Assembly (NCBI GenBank): GCA_035253045.1
Contig: DATFCN010000047.1
Location: forward strand, 1-17,554
Reading direction: 5' to 3'
Source of the DNA: Nitrososphaera sp035253045
Lineage (GTDB): Archaea > Thermoproteota > Nitrososphaeria > Nitrososphaerales > Nitrososphaeraceae
DNA: 17,554 bases
Position numbers and translations under genes: made by a program. The notes under the pieces are model-generated. The model ran no database searches. It worked only from the letters and a program-made list of their open reading frames with translations, and was not told the origin of the DNA. Below are positions 1 through 7,506 of this stretch, piece by piece. Position 1 is the first letter of the stretch. Every line of letters begins with the position of its first letter.

Positions 1-1043
1 TAGGTCTAACTCGATATGTTGAATCAAGACGTGATCTAAAAATGCCGGTCAAGCTGGCTTCATTTGCCGGCGTGTGGCGCTATGATGAGCCCCAGGCTGA
101 GCGCTATCGCTACTTTCACCAGTGGGACATCGAAGTGTATGGCCCATTCAGCCAAGAATCAGATGCTGAAATAATTGAATTTGTTCATGTATTTTTCAAA
201 ACTCTGGGCCTAAAGGTGGGAATCGAAATAAACGACAGGCAGCTCCTTGAGCAATACATTACAAAAAAACTTGGTATTTCTAGCCAAGAAATAATGCTTG
301 AAATGTTTCGAGCAATAGACAAAGTACCAAAAAAAGGGGCACAAGCCATACTTGCAGAATACAAGGACAAAATAGAGCCTGCAAAAATGCAGGCATTGAT
401 AGAATTGTCAAAACTAAGTGGCAGTGTAGAAGAAGTAGCCCGTAAGGCTGATGTGAAAGGGCTTGATAGCTGGCAACGACTAGTCAACTTGATGGACTTG
501 CTAAATGCAAAGAAGGTGAAAGGAGCGCGCATTAACCTCGGTATAGTGAGGGGGCTTGACTATTATTCTGGACTAGTTTTTGAAGCATTTGATCAGACCA
601 CCGATTCGGGGGCTCTAGTTGGTGGAGGGAGGTATAACAAACTGACTGAAGCGTTCGGAAGAAAAGACATCGGGGCCAGTGGTGTTGCTGGAGGTGTGGA
701 GAGGATAGTGATTGCCCTTAAGAGGCATGGGCTATTGAAACAACACCGTCCGAAATCACTCATATGTATCGCAAATGCAACAGAGGATCTCAGAGTAAAT
801 GCACTTGAGCTGGTTTCATCCCTACGCACAGGAGGTATAGCAGTCGATTATGATATGCTTGGACGGGCGCTCAAAAAGCAGCTAGAGTACGCCGCCAGTA
901 AAGGTGCAGTATTTGTAATAATTGTAGCACCAAATGAAATTGCTAAAGGTCAAGTAATCATCCGATCTATGAAAGATGGAGCGGAAAGCAAATACTCTGT
1001 GGACAATTTGGTAGAAACATTGAACAAAATGCTTACAGTTTGA
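1..1043 (+). CDS. hisS: histidyl-tRNA synthetase, 5'-truncated by the window edge
   Basis: Cytoplasmic class II aminoacyl-tRNA synthetase that charges tRNA-His with histidine. The frame is already open at base 3 (GLTRYVESRRDLK...), so the ATG at 42 is internal and roughly the first 80 residues, including motif 1, lie outside the window. Seen here: motif 2 (AERYRYFHQWDIEVYG), the HisRS-specific histidine-binding motifs RGLDYYSGLVFE and GALVGGGRYNKL, motif 3 (GVAGGVERI), and a C-terminal alpha/beta anticodon-binding domain over about the last 95 codons (starts near RPKSLICIAN). The visible part is intact, with no frameshift. It converges on the minus-strand 95-aa gene and overlaps its 3' end by 11 nt (1033-1043). 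HisZ, the HisRS-like regulator, is unlikely because the anticodon-binding domain is present. Confidence 0.95.
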   Translation, partial: GLTRYVESRRDLKMPVKLASFAGVWRYDEPQAERYRYFHQWDIEVYGPFSQESDAEIIEFVHVFFKTLGLKVGIEINDRQLLEQYITKKLGISSQEIMLEMFRAIDKVPKKGAQAILAEYKDKIEPAKMQALIELSKLSGSVEEVARKADVKGLDSWQRLVNLMDLLNAKKVKGARINLGIVRGLDYYSGLVFEAFDQTTDSGALVGGGRYNKLTEAFGRKDIGASGVAGGVERIVIALKRHGLLKQHRPKSLICIANATEDLRVNALELVSSLRTGGIAVDYDMLGRALKKQLEYAASKGAVFVIIVAPNEIAKGQVIIRSMKDGAESKYSVDNLVETLNKMLTV

Positions 1044-1320
1044 TCGTAGCGATACTCTTCATTTTGACCATACCTGTTGGCTTTTTTTCATACACTATTC
1101 TGACAATAAGATCCGGTGGTTCATAGCTTATGTAAATGTCGCCAGTGCTCAGCTGCTGTACATCGTAGTTAATCTCAATTCTGTCCCCATTAATTCCATT
1201 CTCTGTAAGTCTTTCTTTTGCCCTGGCCACTAGCTCTTGATCGGAAGAGTTTGGAGCAAGAAATGCCTTCGCGTGTGGAGTATTCGACAAGTAATCTCTC
1301 AGGTTTATAGTTTCCAACAA
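1033..1320 (-). CDS. uncharacterised 95-aa protein
   Basis: I do not recognise a family. The product is a small soluble protein without membrane segment, signal peptide or cysteines. The N-terminal half is helical and charged (SSDQELVARAKERLTENG). The C-terminal half reads as alternating strands (GDIYISYEPPDLIVRIVYEKK), suggesting a small alpha/beta fold. The start is TTG at 1320, with a second in-frame TTG just after it at 1317; no ATG is available. Composition matches neighbouring genes, and the frame ends exactly where hisS ends, sharing 11 nt, which supports a real compact convergent pair. A TATA-like element on the minus strand (about 1448-1458) would leave a leader near 100 nt, so the promoter is uncertain. 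Confidence 0.6.
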   Translation of the reverse strand: MLETINLRDYLSNTPHAKAFLAPNSSDQELVARAKERLTENGINGDRIEINYDVQQLSTGDIYISYEPPDLIVRIVYEKKPTGMVKMKSIATIKL

Positions 1321-1463
1321 TATGAGCCAGCTAAGTAATTGCTATTAATGTTTTCAGTATGTTAGGAAAAAAATGCTAAGCGCTGCTTTTGGCGTGAATC
1401 TTTTTTCTGTCTCTCCTTTGCTCAACAACGGCTTTTTAGAAGGAGAATATATATACGTCATAT

Positions 1464-1490
1464 CTCTTTCCTCCTCCTCCACCTCCTATC
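1464..1490. repeat. pyrimidine-rich CTC/CCT microsatellite-like tract
   Basis: Imperfect trinucleotide repeat on the plus strand (CTTTCCTCCTCCTCCACCTCC) in non-coding DNA. It resembles the TCC run inside lysX (8962-8976). Function unknown; it may be a slippage-prone tract. Confidence 0.6.
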
Positions 1491-1724
1491 CTAATCGCCC
1501 GATAAATTGTAATCTGCCAGCTATGAGGCAAAAAATGTTTGACGTCGTTATTTGGCAATTTTCCGCGCATCGCACTTTTTATTACAAACTTTCTGTGATT
1601 GTTATTTTTCTATATCTAACTACTAGACTATCGAGAATATCATGACTCATGTTTAATATTATGGCCGTATGCATACAATAGTTAATTGCTTTTTGCCGCG
1701 TTGCAGTTATTTGTAGGAGTTCAA

Positions 1725-1734
1725 AGTATATATG
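1725..1734 (+). promoter_or_regulatory. TATA box of the sdh operon
   Basis: AGTATATATG lies about 50 nt before the sdhA TTG codon. An archaeal start site about 26 nt downstream would fall near 1756, leaving a leader of about 25 nt that includes the purine-rich AGATAGAGGG before the start codon. Assigned by sequence and position only. Confidence 0.5.
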
Positions 1735-1780
1735 ACAATTAGCTGCCTTCCTGAATGGAAAGATAGAGGGAACCGCTTAG

Positions 1781-3499
1781 TTGGCTGATATTTCTACCAT
1801 TACTCACGATATACTTATAATTGGTTCAGGGCTGGCAGGCCTCCGCGCAGCTATTTCTGCGGCTGCATTTGACAAGAAGTTAACCATAGCTGTCATTTCC
1901 AAAGTGCAAGTAATGCGCTCTCATTCAGTATCTGCAGAAGGTGGGACTGCAGCAGTGCTTTATGAAGAAGAGGGCGATAACCAAGAATCTCATATTTATG
2001 ATACCATCAAGGGTAGTGATTTTTTGGCAGATCAAGATGCAGCTGAGCTCTTGGTAAAGAGTATGCCTCGTGAAGTGTATCAGCTAGATCATTGGGGAAT
2101 GCCCTGGTCAAGGCGCAAGGACGGCCGTATAGCACAACGTAAATTTGGTGGTTATTCGTTCCCACGCGCCACGTTTGCGCAGGACAAAGTTGGTTTTTAT
2201 GAAATGCAGACGCTGTATGATACCTGTCAAAAATATGACAATATTCACTTTTACAACGAATGGTTCTGCACTTCGATACTGCATGAGAAAGACACATTCC
2301 AAGGGGTGACTGCCATCGAAATGAAAACTGGGGACTTTACCATATTCAAGGCCCCTGCAGGCATAATATGTGCCGGCGGCGCTGGCAGGATTTACAGCTT
2401 TTCTACTTATGCATTTTCCTCTACGCCTGATGGTCTGGACATGGCGTACCGTGCAGGCCTTGCGCTAAAGGACATGGAATTCGTGCAATTTCACCCCACC
2501 GGCATATTGCCGTCTGGCATACTGATAACCGAAGGTGCAAGAGGTGAGGGAGGTTATCTAATTAACAGCAAAGGCGAGCGGTTTATGCAAAAGTATGCTC
2601 CTGGAAAGCTCGAGCTTGCTCCAAGAGATGTTGTGTCTCGCTCGATGATAAGAGAGATTGAGGAGGGAAGCGGATTCAAGCATGAAACTGGAGTAGATTG
2701 CCTTAAACTTGATCTGACGCACCTTGGAGGAGAGCGAATAAAAGAAGTGCTCGCAGGCATCCGAGAAATTGGTATCAAGTTCTCAGGCATCGATATAATC
2801 AGCGAGCCTATTGAAGTAAGACCTGTCTGCCACTATATGATGGGAGGTATTCATACTAACATCGATGGTGCGACAGAAATGGCCGGACTTTGGGCTGCCG
2901 GCGAAGCTGCATGTAACAGCACTCATGGGGCAAACAGGCTCGGTGCCAACTCCACATCAGAATGCATCGTGTGGGGTAAGATAACCGGAGAGCTTGCTGC
3001 AAGGTACGCAAATGAAAAAAAGGTTGACTCAATCAATATAAAACAGGTGCTTGAAGAAGAAAAGCGAATATACGATGGGCTCTTCCGGGGAAGAGGTGCG
3101 GTTAATCCCTATGAAGTAAGAAAGCAGTTGACAGACATGATGGATGAGAAGGCATATGTTTTTCGAAATGAGCAGGGATTGACTACTGCCCTGGAGAAAG
3201 TAAGAGACCTAAAAGGTGCAATGTGGAAACACGTTGATGATAAAGCGAAGGAATACAATACCAACTTTATCAACGTAATGGAGACTGACTCGATGCTCAG
3301 AACTGCTGAAGTTTTGCTTGTCGGTGCGCTTAATCGGCGAGAGTCAAGGGGAGCACATGCAAGAACCGACTTTGCTTATCGAGACGATACGAACTTCTTG
3401 AAGCACACACTGGCATACTTCACAGGGAATGGCGGGCCTAAAATGACATGGTCCCCTGTCACCTTTACGCGATATGCTCCAGTGGAGAGGAAGTACTGA
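1781..3499 (+). CDS. sdhA: succinate dehydrogenase flavoprotein subunit
   Basis: Catalytic FAD subunit of complex II on the cytoplasmic membrane face; it oxidises succinate to fumarate and passes electrons to SdhB. Over 572 aa the sequence shows the dinucleotide-binding loop GSGLAG (15-20), the covalent-flavin motif with H48 in RSHSVSAEGG, the substrate-site motif FVQFHPTG (H238), EGARGEGG (251-258), the catalytic arginine context APRD (R282), the substrate-binding HYMMGGI (H351), and the C-terminal flavin-binding stretch AAGEAACNSTHGANRLGANS. Length is typical. H48 argues for SDH/FRD rather than L-aspartate oxidase, which lacks the covalent His, and the downstream subunits confirm this. The start is TTG at 1781, chosen because the Rossmann strand begins eight residues later. 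It is the first gene of sdhACDB, with one base between its stop and the sdhC ATG. Confidence 0.97.
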   Translation: MADISTITHDILIIGSGLAGLRAAISAAAFDKKLTIAVISKVQVMRSHSVSAEGGTAAVLYEEEGDNQESHIYDTIKGSDFLADQDAAELLVKSMPREVYQLDHWGMPWSRRKDGRIAQRKFGGYSFPRATFAQDKVGFYEMQTLYDTCQKYDNIHFYNEWFCTSILHEKDTFQGVTAIEMKTGDFTIFKAPAGIICAGGAGRIYSFSTYAFSSTPDGLDMAYRAGLALKDMEFVQFHPTGILPSGILITEGARGEGGYLINSKGERFMQKYAPGKLELAPRDVVSRSMIREIEEGSGFKHETGVDCLKLDLTHLGGERIKEVLAGIREIGIKFSGIDIISEPIEVRPVCHYMMGGIHTNIDGATEMAGLWAAGEAACNSTHGANRLGANSTSECIVWGKITGELAARYANEKKVDSINIKQVLEEEKRIYDGLFRGRGAVNPYEVRKQLTDMMDEKAYVFRNEQGLTTALEKVRDLKGAMWKHVDDKAKEYNTNFINVMETDSMLRTAEVLLVGALNRRESRGAHARTDFAYRDDTNFLKHTLAYFTGNGGPKMTWSPVTFTRYAPVERKY

Positions 3500-3500
3500 C

Positions 3501-3947
3501 ATGGAAAGAGAATTAGCCGATCGGAATAACCGTGAGGGATTAAAGGGGTGGCTGAATCCCCAACGATACGGGTGGGAACGTGTGTCCTACTGGTTGCAGA
3601 GGCTAACAGGCGTGGGCCTGCTTGCCTATTTCATCGGACATATTTATGAAACCAGCCAAATAACTGGTGGGCCTGCATTGTGGGAAGCATTTCTGGAGCT
3701 TACGCAAACTGCTCTTGGACATCTTATCCTAATAGTGGTAATCGGAATGTGTGTCTTTCATTCAGCAAATGGAATTAGGCTGATATTTGCACATGGAGGC
3801 AAGGGACTTGGCAAACCCGGCAGGCCAGATTATCCCTACGATGCAGTGTCTCTTAATTACAGACAAAAGTCTGGTATCTGGATCGCACTGATACTTGCAG
3901 CAGTTGCTATGCTATACGGAGCATCTGTGCTCTTTGGGGGGGAATAA
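3501..3947 (+). CDS. sdhC: succinate dehydrogenase membrane anchor, cytochrome b556-type subunit
   Basis: Membrane anchor of complex II that helps bind heme b and quinone. The 148-aa product has three hydrophobic segments (about residues 36-50, 70-95 and 131-147). The first contains R34-L-T-G, matching the SdhC quinone-site Arg/Ser-Gly pattern, and the second ends in HSANGIRLI, where H87 is a likely heme ligand. A longer reading from 3474 would overlap sdhA; I chose ATG 3501 because a purine-rich ribosome-binding sequence (GAGGAAG, 3486-3492) precedes it and it sits one base after the sdhA stop, a usual translational-coupling arrangement. Heme ligation is inferred from family pattern. Confidence 0.88.
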   Translation: MERELADRNNREGLKGWLNPQRYGWERVSYWLQRLTGVGLLAYFIGHIYETSQITGGPALWEAFLELTQTALGHLILIVVIGMCVFHSANGIRLIFAHGGKGLGKPGRPDYPYDAVSLNYRQKSGIWIALILAAVAMLYGASVLFGGE

Positions 3948-3956
3948 AAGACACAC

Positions 3957-4316
3957 ATGACAATGCTTCGTGAGAGCCATATAATGAAAATACACTATGT
4001 CACAGCCATTGGTGCACTTTTCGTCGTTGCCGTACATATCATGATGCGAATAGCTTTCATGCCATATGGCATGAGCCTTGAATATGAGAATGTGATCGCA
4101 AACTATCAAAGTATTCCTTATGTGGTTCTACTTGAATCAATACTGGTGCTCGTGTCGATACATGGGTTTAATGGCCTGCGAGTAATCCTGCTAGAACTGC
4201 GTCAGAGCAAGAAATGGGAGGATGGTGTGACAGTCCTGACGATAGCGGCAATGATCGCTTTAATAGCCTATGGCACACGCACGATAATTATAGCTAATGG
4301 TCTTGGAGTTGAATAA
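3957..4316 (+). CDS. sdhD: succinate dehydrogenase second membrane anchor subunit
   Basis: The 119-aa protein has three predicted membrane helices (about residues 13-31, 54-76 and 91-112), and its second helix ends SIHGFNGLRVILLE, closely matching the HSANGIRLI motif of the upstream SdhC. H69 is therefore a candidate heme ligand, and H27 in helix 1 is another conserved-looking histidine. Position between sdhC and sdhB and the shared motif support the second anchor of complex II. ATG 3957 follows a G-rich run (about 3937-3942) at a usable distance; ATG 3963 is also in frame. Anchor subunits diverge quickly, so the name rests mostly on context and topology. Confidence 0.82.
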   Translation: MTMLRESHIMKIHYVTAIGALFVVAVHIMMRIAFMPYGMSLEYENVIANYQSIPYVVLLESILVLVSIHGFNGLRVILLELRQSKKWEDGVTVLTIAAMIALIAYGTRTIIIANGLGVE

Positions 4317-4318
4317 GG

Positions 4319-5173
4319 TTGACTGAACAATTAATTGAGAGAATAGACACGGTGGAAAAGAAGCATGAAAAGCAAAGAAATCAGAGAGAAAAAGAGTACA
4401 GGAGAAACTCTGTCAGTATCAAGATATATCGAGCTAACAAGCCTGCAGGCGAATCCCCGCACTACGACAGAGTAGAGGTCCCAGTGCAGCGCTGGACTAC
4501 GGTACTTGACGCGTTACTATTTGCAAAAGCATACAAGGACCCCAGCATTGGCATCCGTTATTCATGTAGGATGGCGTCGTGTGGATCATGCGGCATGAAG
4601 ATAAATGGCATTCCACGTCTCGCCTGCTATACCAAGGTGTCAGAACTTCAAGGAAGTGAAATAACAGTTGAACCCCTTGCTAACTTCCCTCATATTCGTG
4701 ATCTTGTAACAGATTTTTCTCAGTTCTTTAACCATCATCGCAGCGTAGAACCTTACATAAAGAGTGATCATGCAGACATCAGAGAAAATGACAATCTAAC
4801 AGAATTTATACAGACTCCAGAAGATGTCGATAAGTACTTGCAGTTTTCATATTGTATCCGATGTGGCCTATGTTATTCTGCTTGCCCTACTGTGGCCACT
4901 GACACCAAGTTTCCCGGACCTCAGGCTCTTTCTCAAGCTTATCGCTACTTTATTGATAATCGCGACACAGCAGGCAAGAAGAGGCTTAACTTGGTAGACG
5001 ATAGGCACGGGATCTGGCGATGCCATTTTGCTGGCTCATGTAGTTCTGTCTGTCCAAAGGGTGTCGACCCTGCACTAGGCATCCAGCTTATGAGAGGGCA
5101 CCTCCTGGGTTACGCAAAAAATGAAAAGAAAACAGCAGAGTTGAAGGAAAGGCTCAAAAAAGATGATGATTAG
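4319..5173 (+). CDS. sdhB: succinate dehydrogenase iron-sulfur subunit
   Basis: Carries electrons from SdhA to quinone through three Fe-S clusters. Over 284 aa: an N-terminal ferredoxin domain with the [2Fe-2S] ligands C83, C88, C91 and C103 (CRMASCGSCG...C), then CIRCGLCYSACP (C179, C182, C185, C189) and CHFAGSCSSVCPKG (C235, C241, C245), which together supply the ligands for the [4Fe-4S] and [3Fe-4S] centres in the classical SdhB arrangement. The first 30 residues are a charged Lys/Glu/Arg helix longer than in bacterial SdhB. The start is TTG at 4319, two bases after the sdhD stop, with AAGG before it. It is the last gene of the operon; its TAG overlaps the TAA of the converging DUF59 gene in the tetranucleotide TTAG (5170-5173). 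Confidence 0.96.
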   Translation: MTEQLIERIDTVEKKHEKQRNQREKEYRRNSVSIKIYRANKPAGESPHYDRVEVPVQRWTTVLDALLFAKAYKDPSIGIRYSCRMASCGSCGMKINGIPRLACYTKVSELQGSEITVEPLANFPHIRDLVTDFSQFFNHHRSVEPYIKSDHADIRENDNLTEFIQTPEDVDKYLQFSYCIRCGLCYSACPTVATDTKFPGPQALSQAYRYFIDNRDTAGKKRLNLVDDRHGIWRCHFAGSCSSVCPKGVDPALGIQLMRGHLLGYAKNEKKTAELKERLKKDDD

Positions 5174-5502
5174 GCAGCCGGTTTGGGTGGATACTTGCTT
5201 TCATTCACCTGCTTGTTTATGGCATCTGCCATGAAGTGGTTGCTGACATTCACATTCACCCCATCCACTCCTGGCAGCTTGTAAATATTGTCCCTGACGT
5301 CTTGTGCTATCTTGAAACCAAAGACTGCGGGGCAGAATGGACTAGTCAAGTGCAAGTCAACTTTGATCTTGCCTGAATCAATGTCCACCTTGTCGACAAG
5401 CTCAAGCTCCATTATCGAAACTCCAATTTCGGGGTCGACTACCTTGGTCAACTCTTCAAATATTTTTCTCCGAGTCTGCTGTATCTGCTCTTCTTGACTC
5501 AT
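5170..5502 (-). CDS. MIP18/DUF59-family iron-sulfur assembly factor
   Basis: Family members (PaaD, SufT, MIP18/CIA2-like) act in Fe-S cluster maturation. The 110-aa product fits: it begins with a helix (QTRRKIFEELTKV) followed by the hallmark VDPEIGVSIMELELV, an amphipathic strand pair (KIKVDLHLTSPFCPAVFGFK) holding the family's conserved cysteine in TSPFCPA, and the last strand VDGVNVNVSNHF. Length is typical of single-domain DUF59. It converges on sdhB, whose three Fe-S clusters are possible clients, although convergent genes are not co-transcribed, so that link is only suggestive. A TATA-like sequence about 27 nt before the ATG implies a leaderless message. Confidence 0.9.
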   Translation of the reverse strand: MSQEEQIQQTRRKIFEELTKVVDPEIGVSIMELELVDKVDIDSGKIKVDLHLTSPFCPAVFGFKIAQDVRDNIYKLPGVDGVNVNVSNHFMADAINKQVNESKYPPKPAA

Positions 5503-5524
5503 TATGTAACAATTTCACAACTAC

Positions 5525-5533
5525 TATATTTAA
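5525..5533 (-). promoter_or_regulatory. TATA box of the DUF59 gene
   Basis: On the minus strand this reads TTAAATATA, centred about 27 nt before the ATG at 5502. That is the right distance for transcription to begin at or next to the start codon. Confidence 0.5.
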
Positions 5534-5874
5534 CCATTTTATACAAAGATGTCTCATGTAATATCAAGTATATTTGAAATGTTAGTTGAATTTTTAAAGC
5601 CTTTTGACGTGGTTATTTCTTGCTTCTCTTAGCCTGAACAGTATCAAGGGGGGATTAAACTAAGCGAGCTTGGCAAAGGAGGAGGATTCAATTGTTCTTA
5701 GCTTTATTATTCTCTAGGACCAGAGGAGTAGTAGGCATAAACAGAAACAAAATTTCAATCCATCTATCAGGCATTCAATATTAAGAAGAAAATAACTTAC
5801 GCCTAAATCGATAATCTTAGGTCAAGTCTACAACCTTAAAATAAAGCGTAGACGGTGCACACTTGATACAATAT
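5534..5874. other. non-coding region between DUF59 gene and argH
   Basis: About 340 nt with no supported gene. It holds an AT-rich TTTTTAAAG element near 5590-5600 that could be a plus-strand TATA box for a short transcript, a purine-rich stretch (GGCAAAGGAGGAGGATTC, about 5672-5689), and an imperfect inverted repeat CCTAA...TTAGG (5802-5821) enclosing CGATAATC, just before the argH TATA box. No tRNA or recognisable ncRNA was found. Confidence 0.45.
5835..5844 (+). promoter_or_regulatory. TATA box of argH
   Basis: CTTAAAATAA is about 26 nt before 5865-5870, so transcription would start a few bases before the ATG at 5875. This favours ATG 5875 over the in-frame TTG at 5863. Confidence 0.45.
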
Positions 5875-7350
5875 ATGTATAGGTCTCGTCCCACGGAGAA
5901 ACTCAAGGATGATGTACTCAAATTCCTTTCTTCAATAGACCAAGACCATTCAATATTGTATTATGACGTAGTTGGAAGCGAGGCACATTCAATAATGCTC
6001 TATGAAAATGGACACATTACACATGATGAATTAAAAAAGATCCTTTCTGCTCTTGAGGAGGCAAAGGAAAACCCAGCAGGTCTTATGACTGACGAATACG
6101 AGGATATCCATGAAGCTCTTGAAGCGTTCGTTATTCAGCATTCCGGATTAGATGCTGGAGGAAAGATGCATATCGCAAGGTCAAGAAACGACCAAGTAGT
6201 GCTCGATATACGAATGAAGATAAGAGATAACGTTAACGAAATTTGTTCTGCTTTATCCAATCTGATACAGGGGCTCGTGGAGAGAGCAGAAGAAAACAAG
6301 CAAGTTCCGATGCTGATGTACACACATTTGCAACAGGCCCAAATAGGGACATTCTCTCATTTCTTGCTGTCTTATGCCTACGGCCTTATGCGTGATATGG
6401 AGAGGTTATATCTGACATACCACAGGATAAACCAATCACCGCTTGGAGCATGCGCGATTGGAGGCTCGTCTATCAGCATCGACAGGAAGAGAACAGCTGT
6501 GCTGCTTGGTTTTGATAGCATAATAAAGAATTCTATTGATGCTACCAGCTCACGGGATGCATTTTTAGAGTACGGTTCCACGCTTGCAATACTCACAAGT
6601 ACACTTGCAAGGATAGCAGAGGATTTCATTATCTGGTCAACCACTGAATTTGGCTACATAGAGCTTGCAGAATCCTATGCCTCTACGTCAAGTGCAATGC
6701 CGCAAAAGAAGAACCCTGATCCCTTGGAGTTGACAAGGTCTAAGGCGGCGATTGTCACTAGCAACCTTGTGTCAATGCTTGGCATAGTCAAGGCTTTGCC
6801 TTCTGGCTACAGTCGAGACTTACAAGACATCAAGGGACCTTTGCTTGGAGCTTCTACTATAACCCTTGACACAATCAAGATAATGGACCAAGTAGTGAGG
6901 TCCTTGCAGGTGAATAAGGAACGCATGTGGCAGGCTGCAAGTACTAGCTATGCAATTGCAGTGGACATCGCAGAGCAGCTTGTGATGCAAAAGAAAATAC
7001 CTTTTAGGATCGCTCACAGAATAGTTGGAGCCTTGGTAAGCAAGGCTGTGGACAAGGGTAACATACCTCTTGCCAAGCTTGAATTTGCTGACGCTAGTTT
7101 AGTCTTGGAAGCTCATAAAGTGGACCTTAAACCAGATGAATTAATTAAGATAATCAATGAAATGACTCCGGACAAGTCGCTTTCAGCTCGAAAGTCTTCA
7201 GGGTCACCTAACCTGCCAGAACAAGAAGAGATGATAAAATCGTTAACTCAGGGCATATCCAATTACAGCGCTGGGATTCAGAGACGAACTGCGATGGTCG
7301 AGGGCTCATTTGATAACCTTGAGCGAACCGTCAAGAAATACCTCACTTGA
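5875..7350 (+). CDS. argH: argininosuccinate lyase
   Basis: Cleaves argininosuccinate to arginine and fumarate, the last step of arginine synthesis. The 491-aa protein belongs to the fumarase/aspartase superfamily. It shows ARSRNDQV (101-108), THLQQAQ with candidate catalytic base H151, and the superfamily signature SSAMPQKKNPDP (272-283) whose serine is in the mobile catalytic loop. Length is slightly above the usual 450-480. The ATG at 5875 gives MYRSRPTEKLKDD; a TTG four codons earlier is possible, but the promoter spacing favours the ATG. lysS follows after 156 nt with its own promoter signals, so argH is probably a separate transcript. Its position beside the LysW genes matches organisms where lysine and arginine synthesis share the LysW carrier. 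Confidence 0.96.
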   Translation: MYRSRPTEKLKDDVLKFLSSIDQDHSILYYDVVGSEAHSIMLYENGHITHDELKKILSALEEAKENPAGLMTDEYEDIHEALEAFVIQHSGLDAGGKMHIARSRNDQVVLDIRMKIRDNVNEICSALSNLIQGLVERAEENKQVPMLMYTHLQQAQIGTFSHFLLSYAYGLMRDMERLYLTYHRINQSPLGACAIGGSSISIDRKRTAVLLGFDSIIKNSIDATSSRDAFLEYGSTLAILTSTLARIAEDFIIWSTTEFGYIELAESYASTSSAMPQKKNPDPLELTRSKAAIVTSNLVSMLGIVKALPSGYSRDLQDIKGPLLGASTITLDTIKIMDQVVRSLQVNKERMWQAASTSYAIAVDIAEQLVMQKKIPFRIAHRIVGALVSKAVDKGNIPLAKLEFADASLVLEAHKVDLKPDELIKIINEMTPDKSLSARKSSGSPNLPEQEEMIKSLTQGISNYSAGIQRRTAMVEGSFDNLERTVKKYLT

Positions 7351-7355
7351 TTGTG

Positions 7356-7470
7356 AATGTTATCGCACGACGTGGCAACATTTTGCCGAATTTCGGCATA
7401 ATTCTATCTGCTTTTTGGCGGTTAGATGGCTAAATAGACCACAATACGTTATTTTAGTTGCGATAACATT
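7356..7470. repeat. 12-bp perfect inverted repeat before lysS
   Basis: The left arm AATGTTATCGCA (7356-7367) and the right arm TGCGATAACATT (7459-7470) are exact reverse complements separated by 91 nt. The right arm abuts and slightly overlaps the lysS TATA box, and a partial third copy, GATTATCGCA (7493-7502), falls at the predicted transcript start. This is the pattern expected of regulator-binding sites. The regulator is unknown; an Lrp/AsnC-type protein such as LysM is only a guess. Confidence 0.55.
7384..7398. promoter_or_regulatory. 15-bp palindrome, possible operator or terminator stem
   Basis: TGCCGAATTTCGGCA is a perfect 7-bp inverted repeat around one central base. It lies 34 nt after the argH stop and about 70 nt before the lysS TATA box. 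A single-base centre is too tight for an RNA hairpin, so a dimeric-protein site is more likely than a terminator. Confidence 0.4.
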
Positions 7471-7478
7471 TATATTAT
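7469..7478 (+). promoter_or_regulatory. TATA box of lysS
   Basis: TTTATATTAT is centred about 33 nt before the ATG at 7507. Transcription would start near 7500, giving a very short leader and supporting ATG 7507. Confidence 0.55.
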
Positions 7479-7506
7479 ATCCGAAACCAGTTGATTATCG
7501 CATAAA

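Larger units (their letters stand above)
1321..1780. other. 460-nt intergenic region before sdhA
   Basis: No convincing gene. It separates the divergent 95-aa gene and the sdh operon. It contains a TATATATA run near 1448-1458, a pyrimidine-rich CTC/CTT tract (1464-1490), and AT-rich DNA leading to the sdhA promoter. An open frame at 1373-1645 has no protein-like composition (Ser/Leu/Ile-rich, from pyrimidine-rich DNA) and was not called. I found no tRNA-like or obvious stable RNA structure. Confidence 0.6.

Noticed and set aside
1373..1645. 90-residue open frame in the sdhA upstream region
   Set aside because: Its composition (Ser/Leu/Ile/Phe-rich) follows from the pyrimidine-rich DNA, it shows no domain, and no promoter or ribosome-binding site fits.
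5590..5710. Possible short transcript after a TTTTTAAAG element
   Set aside because: Only a TATA-like element supports it; no stable structure or conserved motif was seen.
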